Made by a program: the position numbers and the translations under genes. Below are positions 20,016 through 34,400 of a DNA stretch of 64,000 bases, piece after piece (the first letter of the stretch is position 1; each line of letters opens with the position of its first letter). The stretch is from NCBI GenBank assembly GCA_018881555.1, contig JACAXG010000064.1:372001-436000 (forward strand). Reading direction: 5' to 3'. The notes under the pieces are model-generated. The model saw only the letters and a list, made by a program, of their open reading frames with translations. It was not told where the DNA came from and made no database searches. This DNA is from Amblyornis subalaris (taxonomy: Eukaryota > Chordata > Aves > Passeriformes > Ptilonorhynchidae).

Positions 20016-22872
20016 AGGTTTTGCATAATGCCTCAGAGTATATGAGAATTGGGATAAGAAAGTAGAAAGATGTAAGCAATGGATAAGAAAATCTGTTTTA
20101 ACATCTTTAAGAAAAGGCACTGGAACCTGAAGGACACTACCAGAAACCTCAGCCTTGTACAGAGACATGTGACATCTGATCAAACCCACTTGACCATAGC
20201 TTTGATGTTGGCAGTAGGCGTAATTTGATAAAGCTGATGATGAAATCATCTTCTGTTGACTGTTGTGCTATTTGTGTTTTGAAGGAGTGTGATATGCCAG
20301 AACAATTGGCCTTTCTACTTGAAAGCCCCACTGGTGCATCAGCTGAAGTGATGTGGTACATTTTGCCTGGCCAGACTGGCAGCATCCCTCAGCTGGTGCA
20401 AAGCTGTGACAGGGACTCAAGTTTTCCTGATTTTCAAGTGTTCTCATTTGCATTACTTCCCCCAAGAGAACCCTCAGACCACTTCCATTCATCTGAGGAG
20501 AGGGAAACATTTCTAGGGAAAAGTAGTGGAAGATGTTTAAAATACTCTGCAGGTCAGAACTGTTCCCCTGCACTTTCTAAGGTCCTAATGCACACGCCAG
20601 ATAGATTAGCACTTCTCCCAAACTCCAAAGGTCAATTATCCCAATTGTCCTCTCCAGATAACCCAAATTCTTCATTTTTCAACTCTGAGCTTTTATAGCA
20701 TCCTTTCCCTGCTTTCATCATGCCTAAATTCTCTCATTTTTCCTTCAAAATTCNTTTGTTTGAATTCTCCTTTACTCTCTTTTTCTTTTTAACCACTATA
20801 AAAATGGTTTGAGAAGTTTCATGATTGTTCTATATCAATAACTTTCCCATAGAGCAAACAATGAACCAATTGACAATGACACATGCACATCTCAACCTAT
20901 GATTGCTGCCAAGGAGAGACTCTGATATGGCAAAGTCTTGGTGTAGCTGAGACTTGGTGATGAATGATTTCCCCAGAGCCAACAGGGTCACGTGAGCCTT
21001 TGCTGTTTGCAAAGCAATGGGGTTGTCTGGTTCTTACACCCTCTGTGTCCTGTTTGGCATGTCACTGACTGGAATGCTCCCATCTCGCCAGTTAGAATCT
21101 TTCCAGAATTAAATTTTCTGTTGTGCTTCCTCATGATGTCTCTAATTGCCAAAGAGAACGGGAATGAACGTCAACCAACAGCCTTTTCAAGGATGGTGAG
21201 CACTCTAGTCTGCAAACCCAGATTTGCCCAGCAGTATTAACTTTCGAGAAATGACAGAAGTTTTTTCATATCTATTTTTTTTAAGGCATTAAAACATGCA
21301 AATGCCCAGTGGCACAGCCCATAACACAGAACTAGTGCATGAGGGAATGTTCCTATGATAGCAGGATACCTTGAAAGCCATGAGAGAAAGACAGTATGCT
21401 TTGGAGAGATTAGAAAAGGAAAGTTAGAAATCTTTCATTACCTCACTTTGAATTACTTTTAGCTCAGCTTCCAACAGGTACTAGAAGCATAAAGAAAGCC
21501 TTGGAATTAGGTCTTTGGTATATTTTAAAATTTACAATTTTGCTAAGAATAAATAATGTTAGATTTCTCCACACAGCAAGGAGCATGAGACCTAAATGAA
21601 ATGTGAAAAACTCTGTTCTCCAAAGGAAACACATTAAAACCTCTTGCATGGCCAATTTTCTCCTATACAACTTTTATTTCAAACTTTATTGTAGGTCTTG
21701 GGCACAGAATGCTGAGAATTTCAGGGGAAAACAACACACTTATAGCCCTCTGTAACCTTTGCTTTCAGTATAGTTAAACTTCTGGGTTTGACAAAGGAAG
21801 AGCAGAGACAGGATTTACCCGGACTCCGTCCTCTATTCCATAGCCAATAAAAGTAGTATTAATTACTACTTTTTCAAAGTAAGGGAGGAGGAAATGTGAC
21901 AACTCAGTCCTTATATGCTGCTGCTGAAAACATTATATTGCTTCCTATCCCAAATGCAAGGCAGAGAACGAAGAAAGTTTGGGGTTTTTTTTTTAATTCT
22001 AAATATAAAATTACAACTCGAGGCCTTTTAGAAGGACGACTTCAGCTTTACAACCAACTTCCTGTAGAATTATTTTCTGCAGTTTCTTGAGCACTGTGTC
22101 AGAGGCCTAAAATAAATAGGGAGTGTTTATACAGTCAGGAAAAATCCATATGGAAAACAGATCTAACTTCAGATCTAGCCTCTTTATTGTCTTTATGACT
22201 GTAGCACTGGAAATTAGATAATTACTCAAATGCTGGCAACTTCTTGAATCTCACTTGTTATCTGGGAAAAGCAGTATTATTACTCTGCTATTCAGATAAA
22301 TGGAAAAGCAGGATGCTGCTAAGTTTTGCTTTAATGAAAGAGACACTCTTCAAAAATGTAGGGAAATCAAGATACTGCAGCTGTAAAAAGGGCTTTACTG
22401 TAAATATTTCTTCATAAATAACAGTACTCACTTAAACACTTGTATTTCAGCCTAGTTCACGGGCACAAGAAGCATATCATAGCCTCTCTACTTGTGTTTC
22501 CACACAGCAAAATCTGAGAGACATATGATCCCTTTTCAGGCAGATGGGTTCATTCCCCCGGGTCACTCGTGCACAGACGGATGGAGGGCACTGCAAGGCG
22601 CTCACTGGAGAATGAGCTGTGAACGTTTTGAAACTTTCCTGCCCACAAACCTTATGCTGCTGCCCACACAGACATGTGGTGTCAGCGGTTCATGTGGTCT
22701 CCCTCAGTGTGCCTCTGTGGAAAGCCGACTGGTGGTAAATCCCAGCAGAAGGCAGCTTGAACCGAGCTACCTGTCCTTGCCCCGGAGCCAGCTGGAAGCA
22801 GTCACGAAGTCAATTAAACAGAGGTGGACAGCGAGGGGGACAACAAATGGGTAGAGATGGTATTGTAAAATA

Positions 22873-23225
22873 ATCACAGAATCACAGAATGGTTTGGGTT
22901 GAAAGCGATCTTAAAGATCCTCTTAAAGTTCCTTAAAGTTCCAACCCCCTGCCGTGGGCAGGGNCACCTGCCACTGGACCAGGTTGCTCCGAGCCCCATC
23001 CAACCTGGCCTTGAACACTTCCAGGGATGGGGCAGCCACAGCTTCTCTGGGCAACCTGTGCCAGTGCCTCACCACCTTCTGAAATATTTCTTCCTAACAC
23101 CTAATCTAAATCTCTCCTCTTTAAGATTAAAACCGTTCCCCTTGTCCTATCCTTATCTGACTTTGTAAAAAGTCTCTCCCTCTCTCTTTTTTAATTACTG
23201 AGAGGCTGCAATGAGGTCTCTCCAA
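22873..23225 (-). mobile_element. CR1 LINE 3' fragment
   Basis: This is a reverse-oriented CR1 tail beginning ATCACAGAATCACAGAATGG. The match runs through GGGCAACCTGTGCCAGTGCC, TTTCTTCCTAACACCTAATC and CCCCTTGTCCTATCC to a GGCTGCAATGAGGTCTCTCC block. A local imperfect duplication of CTTAAAGTTC lies near 22921-22945. Beyond about 23225 the match to CR1 is lost. Confidence 0.93.
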
Positions 23226-23631
23226 AGCATTTAAAATCTCAGTCTGGACGAGCTGTAGAACACCTTCCTGTAATCTGAGTGACTTGTACAGCCACACATC
23301 ATCCTGGCTGGTGCTGTCACAAACATAACCCAAATCTCTCTCGTGGGTGCCCACCTCCCTCACCCATCCAGACACACACTGTCCAGTCCCTCGGCCTTCA
23401 GCCTCTGAAATTCCCACCAACCTCACAAGGAGAGCTGGTTCTTGTTCAGAGCCCTTAAAAAATAGGTATGCATTTTCTAATTTCTAGGTTTCCTTGTCAT
23501 CTCAATTCTTATACTATTGTCAAAATTTTTAAGCACTTGGAGGCCTTACCAATTTTGGCATTTTTTAGAGAAAATTAAGGCATGTAAGCATTCCTCATAT
23601 GGACAGTAGGCCATCTTGCTAGAACCTAGGC

Positions 23632-23675
23632 AAGCACTGTGCTGCAAAATATAAAGCACTGTGCTGCAAAATATA
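23632..23675. repeat. Perfect 22-base tandem duplication
   Basis: Two identical adjacent copies of AAGCACTGTGCTGCAAAATA plus TA occupy 23632-23653 and 23654-23675. The perfect identity suggests a recent event. Confidence 0.95.
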
Positions 23676-26600
23676 AGCAAAGGAGACCAGAATACCTTGT
23701 GCAAATAGCTCTGTTTATCCAACTTGCTTTTTTCCTTTACCATCTGTTGGAGCCATATGCCTTCTTAAACAAGAGCTAATTATAGGTCTCCACCAATACT
23801 AATCAAATAGTGGTAGCTGTTGCAAACTTCAACTGGAAATTAAATTTCTTTTTCATAAAATTCCTCTAAACCAGGGTCTGAGAGTGTTTCCTTTCTCTGG
23901 TTTTCTGGATTTAGGCACACAGCAGTTAAAGCTGTTGCACTCATGTCTGTTTTAACACATGGGAGAAATTCATAACAAGCTGGAGAAATAGTAAGAGCCA
24001 AAGTACAGCTCCCACCAAGCACGTTAGATGGGGTGACTTTGGGACAGAAAATAACTGTGTAACAAATACCCACTGACACATCCTGCGGCAGAGTTCTCGG
24101 TGTTTTGAATTTTACTTCCCTGCCCCTGTGCTGCTGTACTGAGTGAGAGGAAAGAAACAACCTTGTCACAAAATAATCTGCCTTTTAGCACTGAAGAACT
24201 GGAGCAAAGATAGATCCAATACTAAAATTAAATTTTGGAAGAGAGATTCCAACCTATTTAGAGAACAATATATCCCCTAATGAGCTCGAAAAAGATGAGA
24301 TTTCACTTTCATGTCCAATGGGCATTTGTATGCATGTCCATTTGTATAAATGTCAATTTGTACCATTCAGGCAAATGTTTTATAACTGCCTCCAGTGTCA
24401 ACGTTNTTCTGTATTGCTGTGTAATGTGAAAAGACTGAAGGATAAAAATTAATCCAGTCCTAAATATGGCAAATAAAGAGCTGAAGTGCCTTTAAATAAC
24501 CCCAAACACCAAATAGCTCTTTCAGCATCACAAGACTCTGGCAATTTCAGACTGTCATGCCGACCTTCCAGGAAGTTTAGAACTNTTCTAGAAGNAACTA
24601 AGGAAAAAAAAATAAAATAAAAGGGAAATTAAAGTAATATGGTTTTTATTCATTTCACCCATCAGGTAGATAGTTATTTCCCATTATAACACCAAGACCT
24701 CTTTGTGTAAATGAGTGGTGCATATAGAAGAAAGAAATCACTTCCAGAATTTCATTCCAACTAATCTTTTCCTCTGGCTACCAATGGGAAAATTCAACTT
24801 TTCTCACCACTTTTCACATAATGTTTTGGCAGCTGGAGAACCACAAACATTTAGAGGTCCAGAAATGTAAGAGTTGAAATACATATAAAGATGTTACTAT
24901 CTGTACTTTACAGACACTTCAAGATGTTGCATTAACCCACTGGTTCTTCCCTNGGTGTCTCACAGCATATCTGGCACCATCTCATCAACACAACAGCTAC
25001 TGATCCAGAAAGAAAAGTCCTGGGTTAAAATCCCACACCTGAAGTCAAACTGGAAATTAAAGATTTCCCTGATGTGTCTGTAACACTTTCAAGTCCTCTA
25101 CCAATGGTATAGATTGGGAACTAAATGCTTCCTAATGTGCTATTTCAATGCCTGCTGTGTTCAAGAAGGTGGTGGATGGAAGGTGTATATTTACCAAACT
25201 TTTATCTTCAGCACTTTGCTCACTTGCACTTTACTCAGAGGGTAAATTACTGTCAACTGAATATGTAAAACATTTTGTGACAGTCCAATAAAAAATCTCA
25301 CAAGAAATCTAATTTGTCAGAGGAAGGATGTAGTCCCTGAGATCCCACTGTAAAATAAAAATCCTGAGGATTCAGAGTGAAGGAATTCAGACTTCCACTG
25401 GAAGAAGGCACCACTGCTGGTTAGTGTTTCTGAGCAGCCAGGCAAGTTATTCAGGTATTGAAATACAGGATTCTGAATCCCACTCTGGATCACAAAAGTA
25501 AATATACAAAAAAACCTTCCAGGTCCTACAGATTTTTTTTTTCTCTTTGTGTACAATATCAGTAAGGAGGTATTTCACATCCTTTCTATGATTAATCTTC
25601 AGAGTTAATTTGGATACAGGAAACTTGATATCTCAGCAGCTGTAGCTGCTGAAGCTGAGGGTCTTTCATCCTACANGCTGCAAGTTCAGTGCATAGTGCG
25701 ATGTTCAAGGTGGGTTTGTCACACTCCCATGTGCCAAGTGATCCCTCCACTTTATGTTCTTTCTCTGTGTTCAANTGGACCTGCTCAGATCCCTTGCTCG
25801 TTCATGAGAGACCTGATCCTGCTGCCCAGGTGGTCTCTGGTCCTGACCACTGGATTTGGTACTTATGTACAATGGGAGAAAGGGTAGAAACACATCCAGC
25901 TCCTTACCTGCCCATAAAAAGGTGGAAGAACTCTACAAGCTCCCAGGTCAAAATAAAGTGCTCTAAATTAGATGTTCCTCTTGTGACCCAAACCCTTTCC
26001 ACAAATTACAATACAATCTTTGTTCTGGACNTATTTCACATGGTTTCTCAAGGCAAAGAAGTTACAAACCAGCCTCCAGAAAGGCAGTGAACGTGATGGA
26101 GATGGGCAGAATCAGACCACAGGTAAGTTGTGTCAAGGCCTCACGTTTTCAACACAAGTGTCATCGCAACTCTCGAAGCAGACAGGTGTCACTTAGACAC
26201 TCAAGCAAAGCTCTACAAAGACAATTTTATCTGCTTTTTAAAGAGGCTAAAGGAATAAAAATTTCTTCTAAATACTAACCCACATGCACACAAAAATAAA
26301 TTCTATTTCCTTTTGGTGAGAAAGTTTCTGTTAAAAATAAAACCAATATCATTATGAAGTAGCTTCCAAATAAGTAAACTGTGTTGCTAATCTGCCACAG
26401 GAACTGTTTCCATAAGCCATAAACTTAATTGAAACCCAGAATGTTCTTCTGTTTGTTTCGTATCCTTTAAATACTCCTTTGAGCAGATATTTTTAAACTT
26501 CCCATCCAGCTGAGACATGAGGTGACTCCTTTCCTAGGTCAGCCAACTCTTGCCTGATTAGTGATTTAATTGCTCTCTATACAGCTCAGCACAAAAATAC

Positions 26601-27337
26601 AATAGATTTCTTTTTCTTATTTATTTGCTTCTCCAATTAGATTCCATCAACCTCTGCCACTGCATTGGTAATTTTTTTTTACCTTTTTTTTTTTTTTAGT
26701 TATGCACATTATCTCAGTTGAAACACTCAGGCTTCCCCTGTATCACAGAGGCACATAAATCAGCAAGAGACCCATCCTTCTTTGTCAAGGCATGTCAGGC
26801 ACAAGCCATTTGGGTTTCTGTCTGGGATTTCACTAAACTGCATTTCTGTTCTCTCTGCCTGTGATGTGCCAAAAGTATCATTAGCTGCTCTACTTCTTTG
26901 GATTGTTTGCTTTTAAGGCTATTCATTGCCTTCAGTCTGAGTTAAGGGTCACTCAAGAAAAGGATCTGTTATCACTTTCTGGACAGTCTGGGTTTTTATT
27001 TGGCATAAACTGTGCATACACATCATGGTTCTGCAGTAAGCTCTTAAATGGACTAATCAGCATAAGATAAAGTGTCTTGAATCTAATCCCACCTACCTTC
27101 CAAAACAAAACCTACCTAAGACGTTGAAATTGAAATGGGCCAAATCCTGTTGTTCCAAAAAATCTCTTATAAACTCCCCTACATTTGAAATTTTAAATGC
27201 CTTTACCTCTCCAAGTGAAATAAAGGTGCCCCAAAAAGTCTTTCAGCCACCACACCATAGACAGTAAAGCTGCACAAAGTTATGGGCAACTGCTAGAGAT
27301 AATCCTGAGAAGCGATGGCAAAGGTGGGAAGGAAATT

Positions 27338-27433
27338 ACAGAATGGTTTGGGTCAGAAGGGATCTCAAAGACCATCTCGTTCCACNCTCTCTGCCANGGG
27401 CAGGGACACCTTTCACTAGACCAGGTTGCTCGT
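27338..27433 (-). mobile_element. Short CR1 LINE 3' fragment
   Basis: This piece of about 95 bases is a reverse-oriented CR1 end, with ACAGAATGGTTTGGGTCAG, GGCAGGGACACCTTTCACTA and GACCAGGTTGCTCG. It contains two N bases. Confidence 0.88.
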
Positions 27434-27790
27434 TGTTCATTGTACTCCACTNACAAGTACTAAAGTATAAGTACATATTGGAAGCTGACAATATTCAGGA
27501 CACAATTTGCAAGGTTTTAATTGAAATCCTTTTCCTGGAGACGTTATAACTTCCTACAAAGTTCACAGAAGNCAACAGGTGAGACTGTGTTGCAGCTGCT
27601 TACAGCTAGCCCCCTTCCTAGCTTTTAAACTCTTTCCCAAAGAATAATAATACAAATAGTGTATTTTCAAATGGTATAACTTTGGAAGAAAATCATAATT
27701 TCTGTTATATTTAAATTAAGATAATTCAATTGTAGGAAAGTCTGAGAGAAGAACAAATACTGGAGATCTCAACTAGAAAATNTTCACAGG

Positions 27791-28024
27791 ACCACAGAAT
27801 TTTTAGGGTTGGAAGGGACCTCTGGAGATCACCCAGTCCAANNCCNCTGCATAGCAGGGTCACCTTNAGCAGGTGACACAGGAACATATCCAGGTGGGTT
27901 TTGAACTGGGCACGATATTCCAATGTGGCCTCACCAGGGCTGAGTAGAGGGGCAGGAACACCTCCCTTGACCTGCTGGTCACACTCTTCCTGATGCACCC
28001 CCAGCCCAATATTGCACTAATCAG
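27791..28024 (-). mobile_element. CR1 LINE 3' fragment with internal deletion
   Basis: The low-coordinate part is a reverse CR1 3' end (GGGTTGGAAGGGACCTCTGG, GATCACCCAGTCCAA). From about 27910 the sequence jumps to the ORF2 tail, whose minus-strand translation contains GCIRKSVTSRSREV and FLPLYSALVRPH, typical CR1 ORF2 C-terminus. The segment normally between them is missing, so the copy has an internal deletion. It contains four N bases. Confidence 0.88.
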
Positions 28025-28387
28025 GAAACCACCTATAAAGTAGGGTGAGAACACTCAAAGCCAGTAGAAACAATGACTCTTCTCTTTTCAATACTTTTAC
28101 GAATGCTGGAAACCAAGGTGCTGTTTCCACTACCCAGGAAATAGTGATTTAGGTTAAGTTTGTTCTACAGATATTAAGATGCAGAAAAAAATTACANTGC
28201 ATTTTGCATAAAGCTTCTCCACATGCCAGCATCCGTGTAAGGACAGCTGTCCTTGAAACTGAGAGCTACGGGAAATCATGTAAGAGCCCATGGATATGAA
28301 TCACAGGGAAAAGACTAAGACTTAGCTTGTTCTTACTCAAAATTAATAAAGGGAATTTAAAGACTTGATGGTAACTTTCCACACAGG

Positions 28388-28410
28388 CAAAAAAAAAAAA
28401 AAAAAAAAAC
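28388..28410. repeat. Poly-A homopolymer run
   Basis: This is an uninterrupted run of about 22 A bases in the large intron. It is not preceded by a recognisable retroposed transcript. Its length is likely to vary between individuals or assemblies. Confidence 0.85.
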
Positions 28411-31400
28411 AAACTTTTTGCAGACAGATTTTCAGATTTTTCAAGGTTTTCCATCACATCAACTCTCCACCTATTTGTGAGCCAGCCCTGCAGCAATGGT
28501 CAGAGGTGGAAGGTGACAGTGGGACCTATTGTGAAGCCTCTTAACAAAATAAGCTTGAAATATGAGACCTGCACAGTCTGATAAAGGGTATACACCAATG
28601 TTTTGAGAAGATTTTGTGCTCCTCCTTAATTTATTCCAAAAAATACAGAGTTGACGACAAAATAAAATCATGGCACAAATGCTAATCCTGTTCCAATGAC
28701 CTCAGCACTGAACTTGACAGCAGAAACTCCTGTTCCAGCTTTATCAGACACTCAGTCTGGGGTTCTGAGTAAATTAAATGTGCCTGGATTAAAATCCTGG
28801 CTTTGTGTTCCTAAAGCTGGATNATTATTACACATAGAATCACCCAAAACTCTTCTATACCCAAATCTGGGCAAGTCTCCTTTTTCTCTGAAGCATTATC
28901 CCCACAGCAGACCTTTCTGGAGCAAGAGATGGTTTTTAGAAGCTCAGGAATTTTGGAGAAGTGGTCAGTTCAGTAAATCAGCACCAAAAAAAATTCTAAA
29001 CCCCAGGCTCTTTGTTTCTTTGAAAAAGAAAATCATTCTCTGTTTTTTTTTCTTAGGTGCAGCTGAAGTTCTGCATAAGATAAAGGCAAGAAGGTTCTTT
29101 TCAGAATTGAATCCTGCAGAAACTGTGTCTAAATCAGCCAGAATTAGGGCTGAGCAGCTGACTGAATCTTAATTTCTACAGCTAGATGAATAATTTAAAG
29201 CACACTAACATCAACACCTGGTAAATGTTCCTTTAGTCTTGTTGCCCTTTTCTTAATTTCTACATTTCTCAGGCTGAAATTACCCGAATTCAACTGGTTT
29301 TCTTTCATGCTTTTAATACGGACTTTGATGTCTCTTTGAGAAAATGCTGTCAGGCAAGAACTGCAAGTGCACCAGTTTCAAGACGAATTCATGNAAAGCT
29401 GGGTCAGCACCTCTGAAGAGAGCTCGTGTTGGAATGGCAGCTCTTTCTTCAGTGCAGCTGTGCCNTTCCTGCTTGAGAACCCTATCGAGTCATTTGCCAT
29501 TGGGTCACTTCTGGGAACTCTCTCAAAATANACCAAAAAGGGATGATTTTCAACTCAAGCCTGCAGAGTTGAAAAAANACCCCAAAAACTCCCCACTGGA
29601 ACGCTTTTGTTTCTTTCCTGCTACAATTAACTAAGATGTTTCATAAGACTGAACCCTTCCAAGCTGAGAATGGCTTTTCCCTTCACGTGTTCCCTTTCAG
29701 CAGNAGTTGTATACCAAGGTCTACCTTGCACTCAGATCATCTCATCAAAGCTTGCAACAAGGAGCCCCTGATCATCCGGTGAAAAAAGCAGACACTGATC
29801 CACTCATCCAGTCACGGCTGTTACTTATCCTTTAGCTTTTCACTTAACTCCACTGCTGACCTTTNAAATCAAGGATGCTGCTGAGGTCCCCTTGGCCTGT
29901 GCTGATCTATGTTGGCAGAGATGGGAGTGATATCAAAGTCAGTGCCTTCAATGGGAGGTGTGGGTCAGTGGAGAATAAACTTTTCAGTGCAGTACAAAGC
30001 ATGGTATGGCTAATCCCCACGGAGGCATTGCTCCTTCTTGAATTCTTTTAGTGAAATAAGATGGAATTTGATAATTTCTCTTTTGTACAAAATCCCCACC
30101 AACACAGTGATTTACCCTCTGCCTGGTGCTGGAGTAGCCATGTGAATCAAGAAGTGAGTGCAATGGAACCTCTGCGCAGGAATAGGCTGGATGTCTCCCG
30201 TATTTGCATCCCCCCTTTTCCCCAGACTGCTGATGGAACCTAAAGCCTTGAAGAACAAGGAGAGGGTTTTATCCTTTTTTTCCATGAGTATATTCTACAT
30301 CACAACTCAGACTACAAAGCACNTATTTCATCTATGGTGATCACCCTGTATGAAAAAGAAGTACCTCGTCCAACACTTCCGCAAGTGTGTATTCACCATC
30401 TTCTCTTGCTGTGTAATCACCAGGATTCTGTTTGCAATCGCCAGCAAATAACCTCACAGAGACAGGCAAACGCTCAATCCCATCAATTCAATGAGTTTTC
30501 ATTAATTGGCTGGCTAACGGGAATGTATCTACCAGGACCCCCCACAACCTTCAGCTGAACACTACTGCAGGGAGCCCTCCCTCTCCTAAAGATCCTTGTC
30601 ACTAATGAGTCTCAGCTTCCTTGCATAGGCCAATTCTCCATTCCACATAGCAATTATGTAAATGAAGGTGGAGTTCCTGATAACTTCCATTGGTTCCACT
30701 TGGCTCACAATTAAAAAGAAAAAATACATTTAAAAACTTGCATTTCAGTCTGGGGAAAGAATTGGTTACCCAGACTAAAAAATAAAAATCATTCTTTAAA
30801 AAGCACAATTTTAAATGAGCTTTCCTCCTATTCCAAAAGGACAACAATAAATGGATGAAAACCCACCTCCANATGATGTTATTCAGAGTTTACTTCATTG
30901 TGAGTAGTAATTCAATTTCCTGTTGCAGCTAAGTGCTGCCAAAACCAGGCAGTGTCAATGCAAACAGTGATCAACATTCTACATTAAATCTCTTTGACAT
31001 GACATGAAAGCCTCCAAATTTTTTGAATGGCTTAGAGGAAATACATTGCATGAATACTTTTATGGCCTNTACCACATGCTCACAGTGAGTTCTCTGCCTT
31101 TACCCCTCACTATGCTAATTGTAGATACTGTTCATGTCTCTTTTACAGGTGGGAAACTGAGGCAGAGCTTGACTTGGACCTGTTTCCTCAGGAGTATTCA
31201 GTTTAAGTCAATGTAAATTAGGTCTTTAAGGGACTTTGAAGATCTGCATGTAAGTGCCTAACATTGGAGAGGAAGCTGTTGGAGAGTAGGATACAGAAGC
31301 CACATTTCACAGTTCAGCATCAGTATGAACTCCCTGTTCTCCTCTCTTTCTGGTATTGTAGANACTTCTATTACTGGAAATCAAAACCCAAAACAATCTG

Positions 31401-34400
31401 CAGTTTAATTTGCTTTCNTTAAAACCTAAAACTCAATTCAACAACAAAAAATGAAAGTTAAAAAATCCCCAGCCTTCCTATTATAATTGACAAACAAGAG
31501 AAATTCTTTATAGAAGTCTAAACTTCTGCTTTTGCTTCCTGTGAGTAACACTAGTACAAAAGCACACGGTGTTTCCTTGGATCCTGTCAGAGATCCTTTG
31601 TAGTCCCTTCTAATCTAAGCCCTGAGCCACTGAACTCTGGTGAGTGTATTTTCAATCAAATATTGTTATGTCTAGTAACACAGAAATCCTTATTGTATTA
31701 TTTATACCAGAGATTTTTCATCTCCCACAAATATAATACCTACTTTATTAGNGTTTGAGTGGAGTTATTATGCTACTTTCCACTACCTAAGAGGGAAGGA
31801 ATCAACTCTTGATATTTCTGAGAAGGTCACATGGTGAAAATCACTGACTTCCACATACGTCATAGAGACTACTGAGGAGGTTCCCCAGATTCAGCTCATA
31901 TCAGCACTGCCCCTTGGTTGCACCCTCTAGCCTTGAATTAAATTTTTAGAGTAGGATCTGTCATATCTCATTTGGGTCACAGAAAAGGTAAGGGACTCAT
32001 TTAAGTTGATGGTTTTGGGGTTTTTTTTGTGATATCAGTGGCAAGAAATTGAGACCTAATAGCAGACTGTAATGTAAAATTCATCCTTCAGACATGGGGA
32101 ATGAAGTCCTTCCAGTGTTCCTTAAGAAGGANACTTGCACTATAACCTTAGGCTACTCAATTTGACTCCAAGACTATCCAATTTTTAGGTAATTATTTGC
32201 TGTAATGATTGCTAAAATCATGTAAGAAACTTCCATTCCTCCTGCAGAGATTGTGACCAGCCNAGACCAGCAGACAGAGATGCAAGAGACAATTCAATAT
32301 CAGGGGTGTGGTAGAAAATGTGCCTACATAAGCAAAACTCAAATCTAAAGCAAGGTGATAGTCACTTTTGTAAATGGCTTCCAGGCGAAGTGTAAGATGA
32401 GAGATAACAGATGGATAGACATAAATAGACAAATCCAGGAAATTACAAGATGATGTTGGTCTCCATGACTGGAGGTACTCTCAGCACAACTTGGCTGAAC
32501 TTGCTGAGACCTTCACCTTCACCAAAGCACCACAACTGCTGGAAAACGTTATCCTATTCGGGGGAAGAGAGGAGGCTCAGGGAGACCTCACTCAGTAGTT
32601 CCCATTNTTTCCCTGGGTAAACTTGACCCCCAGTTATACAGTTTTCCAGCTCCTGAGATGGCTTGCAGACAAAACCACAACACTGCTGGCCAATGTCTGT
32701 GCAGGGCTTTGTGTGGGTTTTTTTTTGGCTTGAAAATTATGGGAAATAAACTTGGCATGATACCAACAATTGCACAAGAGAGAATGGTGCCAATCCTCTC
32801 AAGATAACAGCCAGCAAACTTCTCTCAGAGCAAGAGGCAGGATGAGTAACATGCAATGTGCTGACAAAGAGACATTTAGCACAAGTGCAGGCTCTCAGGA
32901 GGTAAGTTAGTGCAGGGAAGGTGTTTATTAGGTCACAGAATGTACCAGGACAAAGCCAGGCTAAAGATCTTCAATATGTTTTTGTGCTTGGCAGTACAGA
33001 CATAAAGGTCTTGTTTACCTCACAAGAACTTGGCCTGAAAGCTGAGTTAACTCACAGTAATGAGACATGCTGAGATGTGCAGATGGAGTTACACAGAAGT
33101 GGCAAGACCTAGTAGCTGTTAAGGAGAAAATACCAAATATCATTAATCACTGTATCNGAGCTGTTTAAAATTAAATAGGCTTCTCCCCCACATTTTAATT
33201 GGTTTGCCCTGGTACTTCTGAAGACGTAAATATGCATCTTCCTCTGTACTCATGACAGGCATTAAGGTCAAGTTTCCCAGAAAGTTGAAGAGCATTGCCC
33301 AGTAAACAGGAAGGTGTCATCTGCCTGAGAGCAGCCCTAAGGTGGAAAAGGTATTAAAGGGAAAGTTNCCACTGAACTAGTATCTGGCTGCATATATTGT
33401 GCTACTCAGGTACCGTGCAGAAGGGATGCAGCTAGTGGGAGCTGGGGGGAGAAGTGATTTTTACTGTTTAAGTTTTGAAACTCCTTTCCTCTGAACAGCC
33501 CTTAACTGCCCACTCATCTCAGCTGGTCTNTGCTTCATAGTCACAAATTGTGCACCCAAGCTTTGAGGGACACAGAGGGTCATGGAGCAAGTGAGGCAGT
33601 GCAGNTCCCTACCATGGGGGGTCAGCCTGAGCTCCAGGGCAGCTCTGCATTCACCTGGGCTCAGCATGTGACTCATCCTNTGGACCTGGATCCAGAGGTG
33701 TCCATCACTCGCCAGACTCTCTCAGAGGAGTCTCCCACGTTGGAGTGCAGGTGAAGTGAAAATAGTTTTAGTGGGCATGTAAAAGGAGTAGTTTTATATT
33801 TTCCTTTACACATAATAAGAGAACAAGTCCTAGACCCTCCCTCCCCTCCCTTACTGTGTCACCCACACTGGAGTGCTGAGGGCAAACACCTTCCACCACA
33901 CTGTGCCTTTTTCTTTCTGTGAAGGACTGCAGTACTGATGACACTCCAGAGCCACTGGCTGTATTCAGACTGTCAAAAGGAGAAATTGGCTCACTGCTGA
34001 AGATTTTCCAAATGCATACCAGTAAATTCTGACAGGGTAATGTGTAGATGTTCAGGGGAAAATATGTTCATGAGCAGAATTATTCTCCTAATTTTGGATG
34101 TGGTACAGCAGCTATGACGATGTTGCAGCATACTTCCATTTAGGACATCAGCCATATTTAAAAACCTCCCACCTAGAAGAAAAGTTAGTGGTTTTAATNA
34201 CATTAACAGACTCCCAGATTACTGTTATCACTGCGACTCATTACACAGTGAGTAGTAGAAATAGTAGGTCAAACATTTCCCTCTTTGGATCCGCTGTATT
34301 ACTCCCCAAAATGTGAACCAACCATAAAAAGTTTCAGACCCATAAATAATTATCTACTCTCCTACACTGTCACATATCCCAAAAAAAATCAAAGCTCTCT

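Noticed and set aside
19770..20249. Minus-strand open frame of 159 codons with repeated FHSIP peptides
   Set aside because: It is produced by the GGAAT-type array, whose five-base unit has no stop in any minus-strand frame. There is no sign of a real protein outside the repeat.
20225..20698. Plus-strand open frame of 157 codons
   Set aside because: No family resemblance, no splice or promoter context, and it lies within a repeat-poor part of the large intron. A chance frame is the simplest reading.
22492..22854. Plus-strand open frame of 120 codons just before a CR1
   Set aside because: No domain and no homologue that I recognise, and no splice or polyadenylation signals that would support an exon.
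23226..23440. Possible extension of the CR1 copy at 22873 with a minus-strand open frame
   Set aside because: Beyond the GGCTGCAATGAGGTCTC block the sequence no longer matches CR1 as I know it, and the open frame is partly repeat-derived. It is left as unassigned intron.
28696..29172. Plus-strand open frame of 158 codons with an N
   Set aside because: It has low-complexity stretches and no recognisable domain. It sits in the intron on the strand opposite to FAM135B with no supporting signals.
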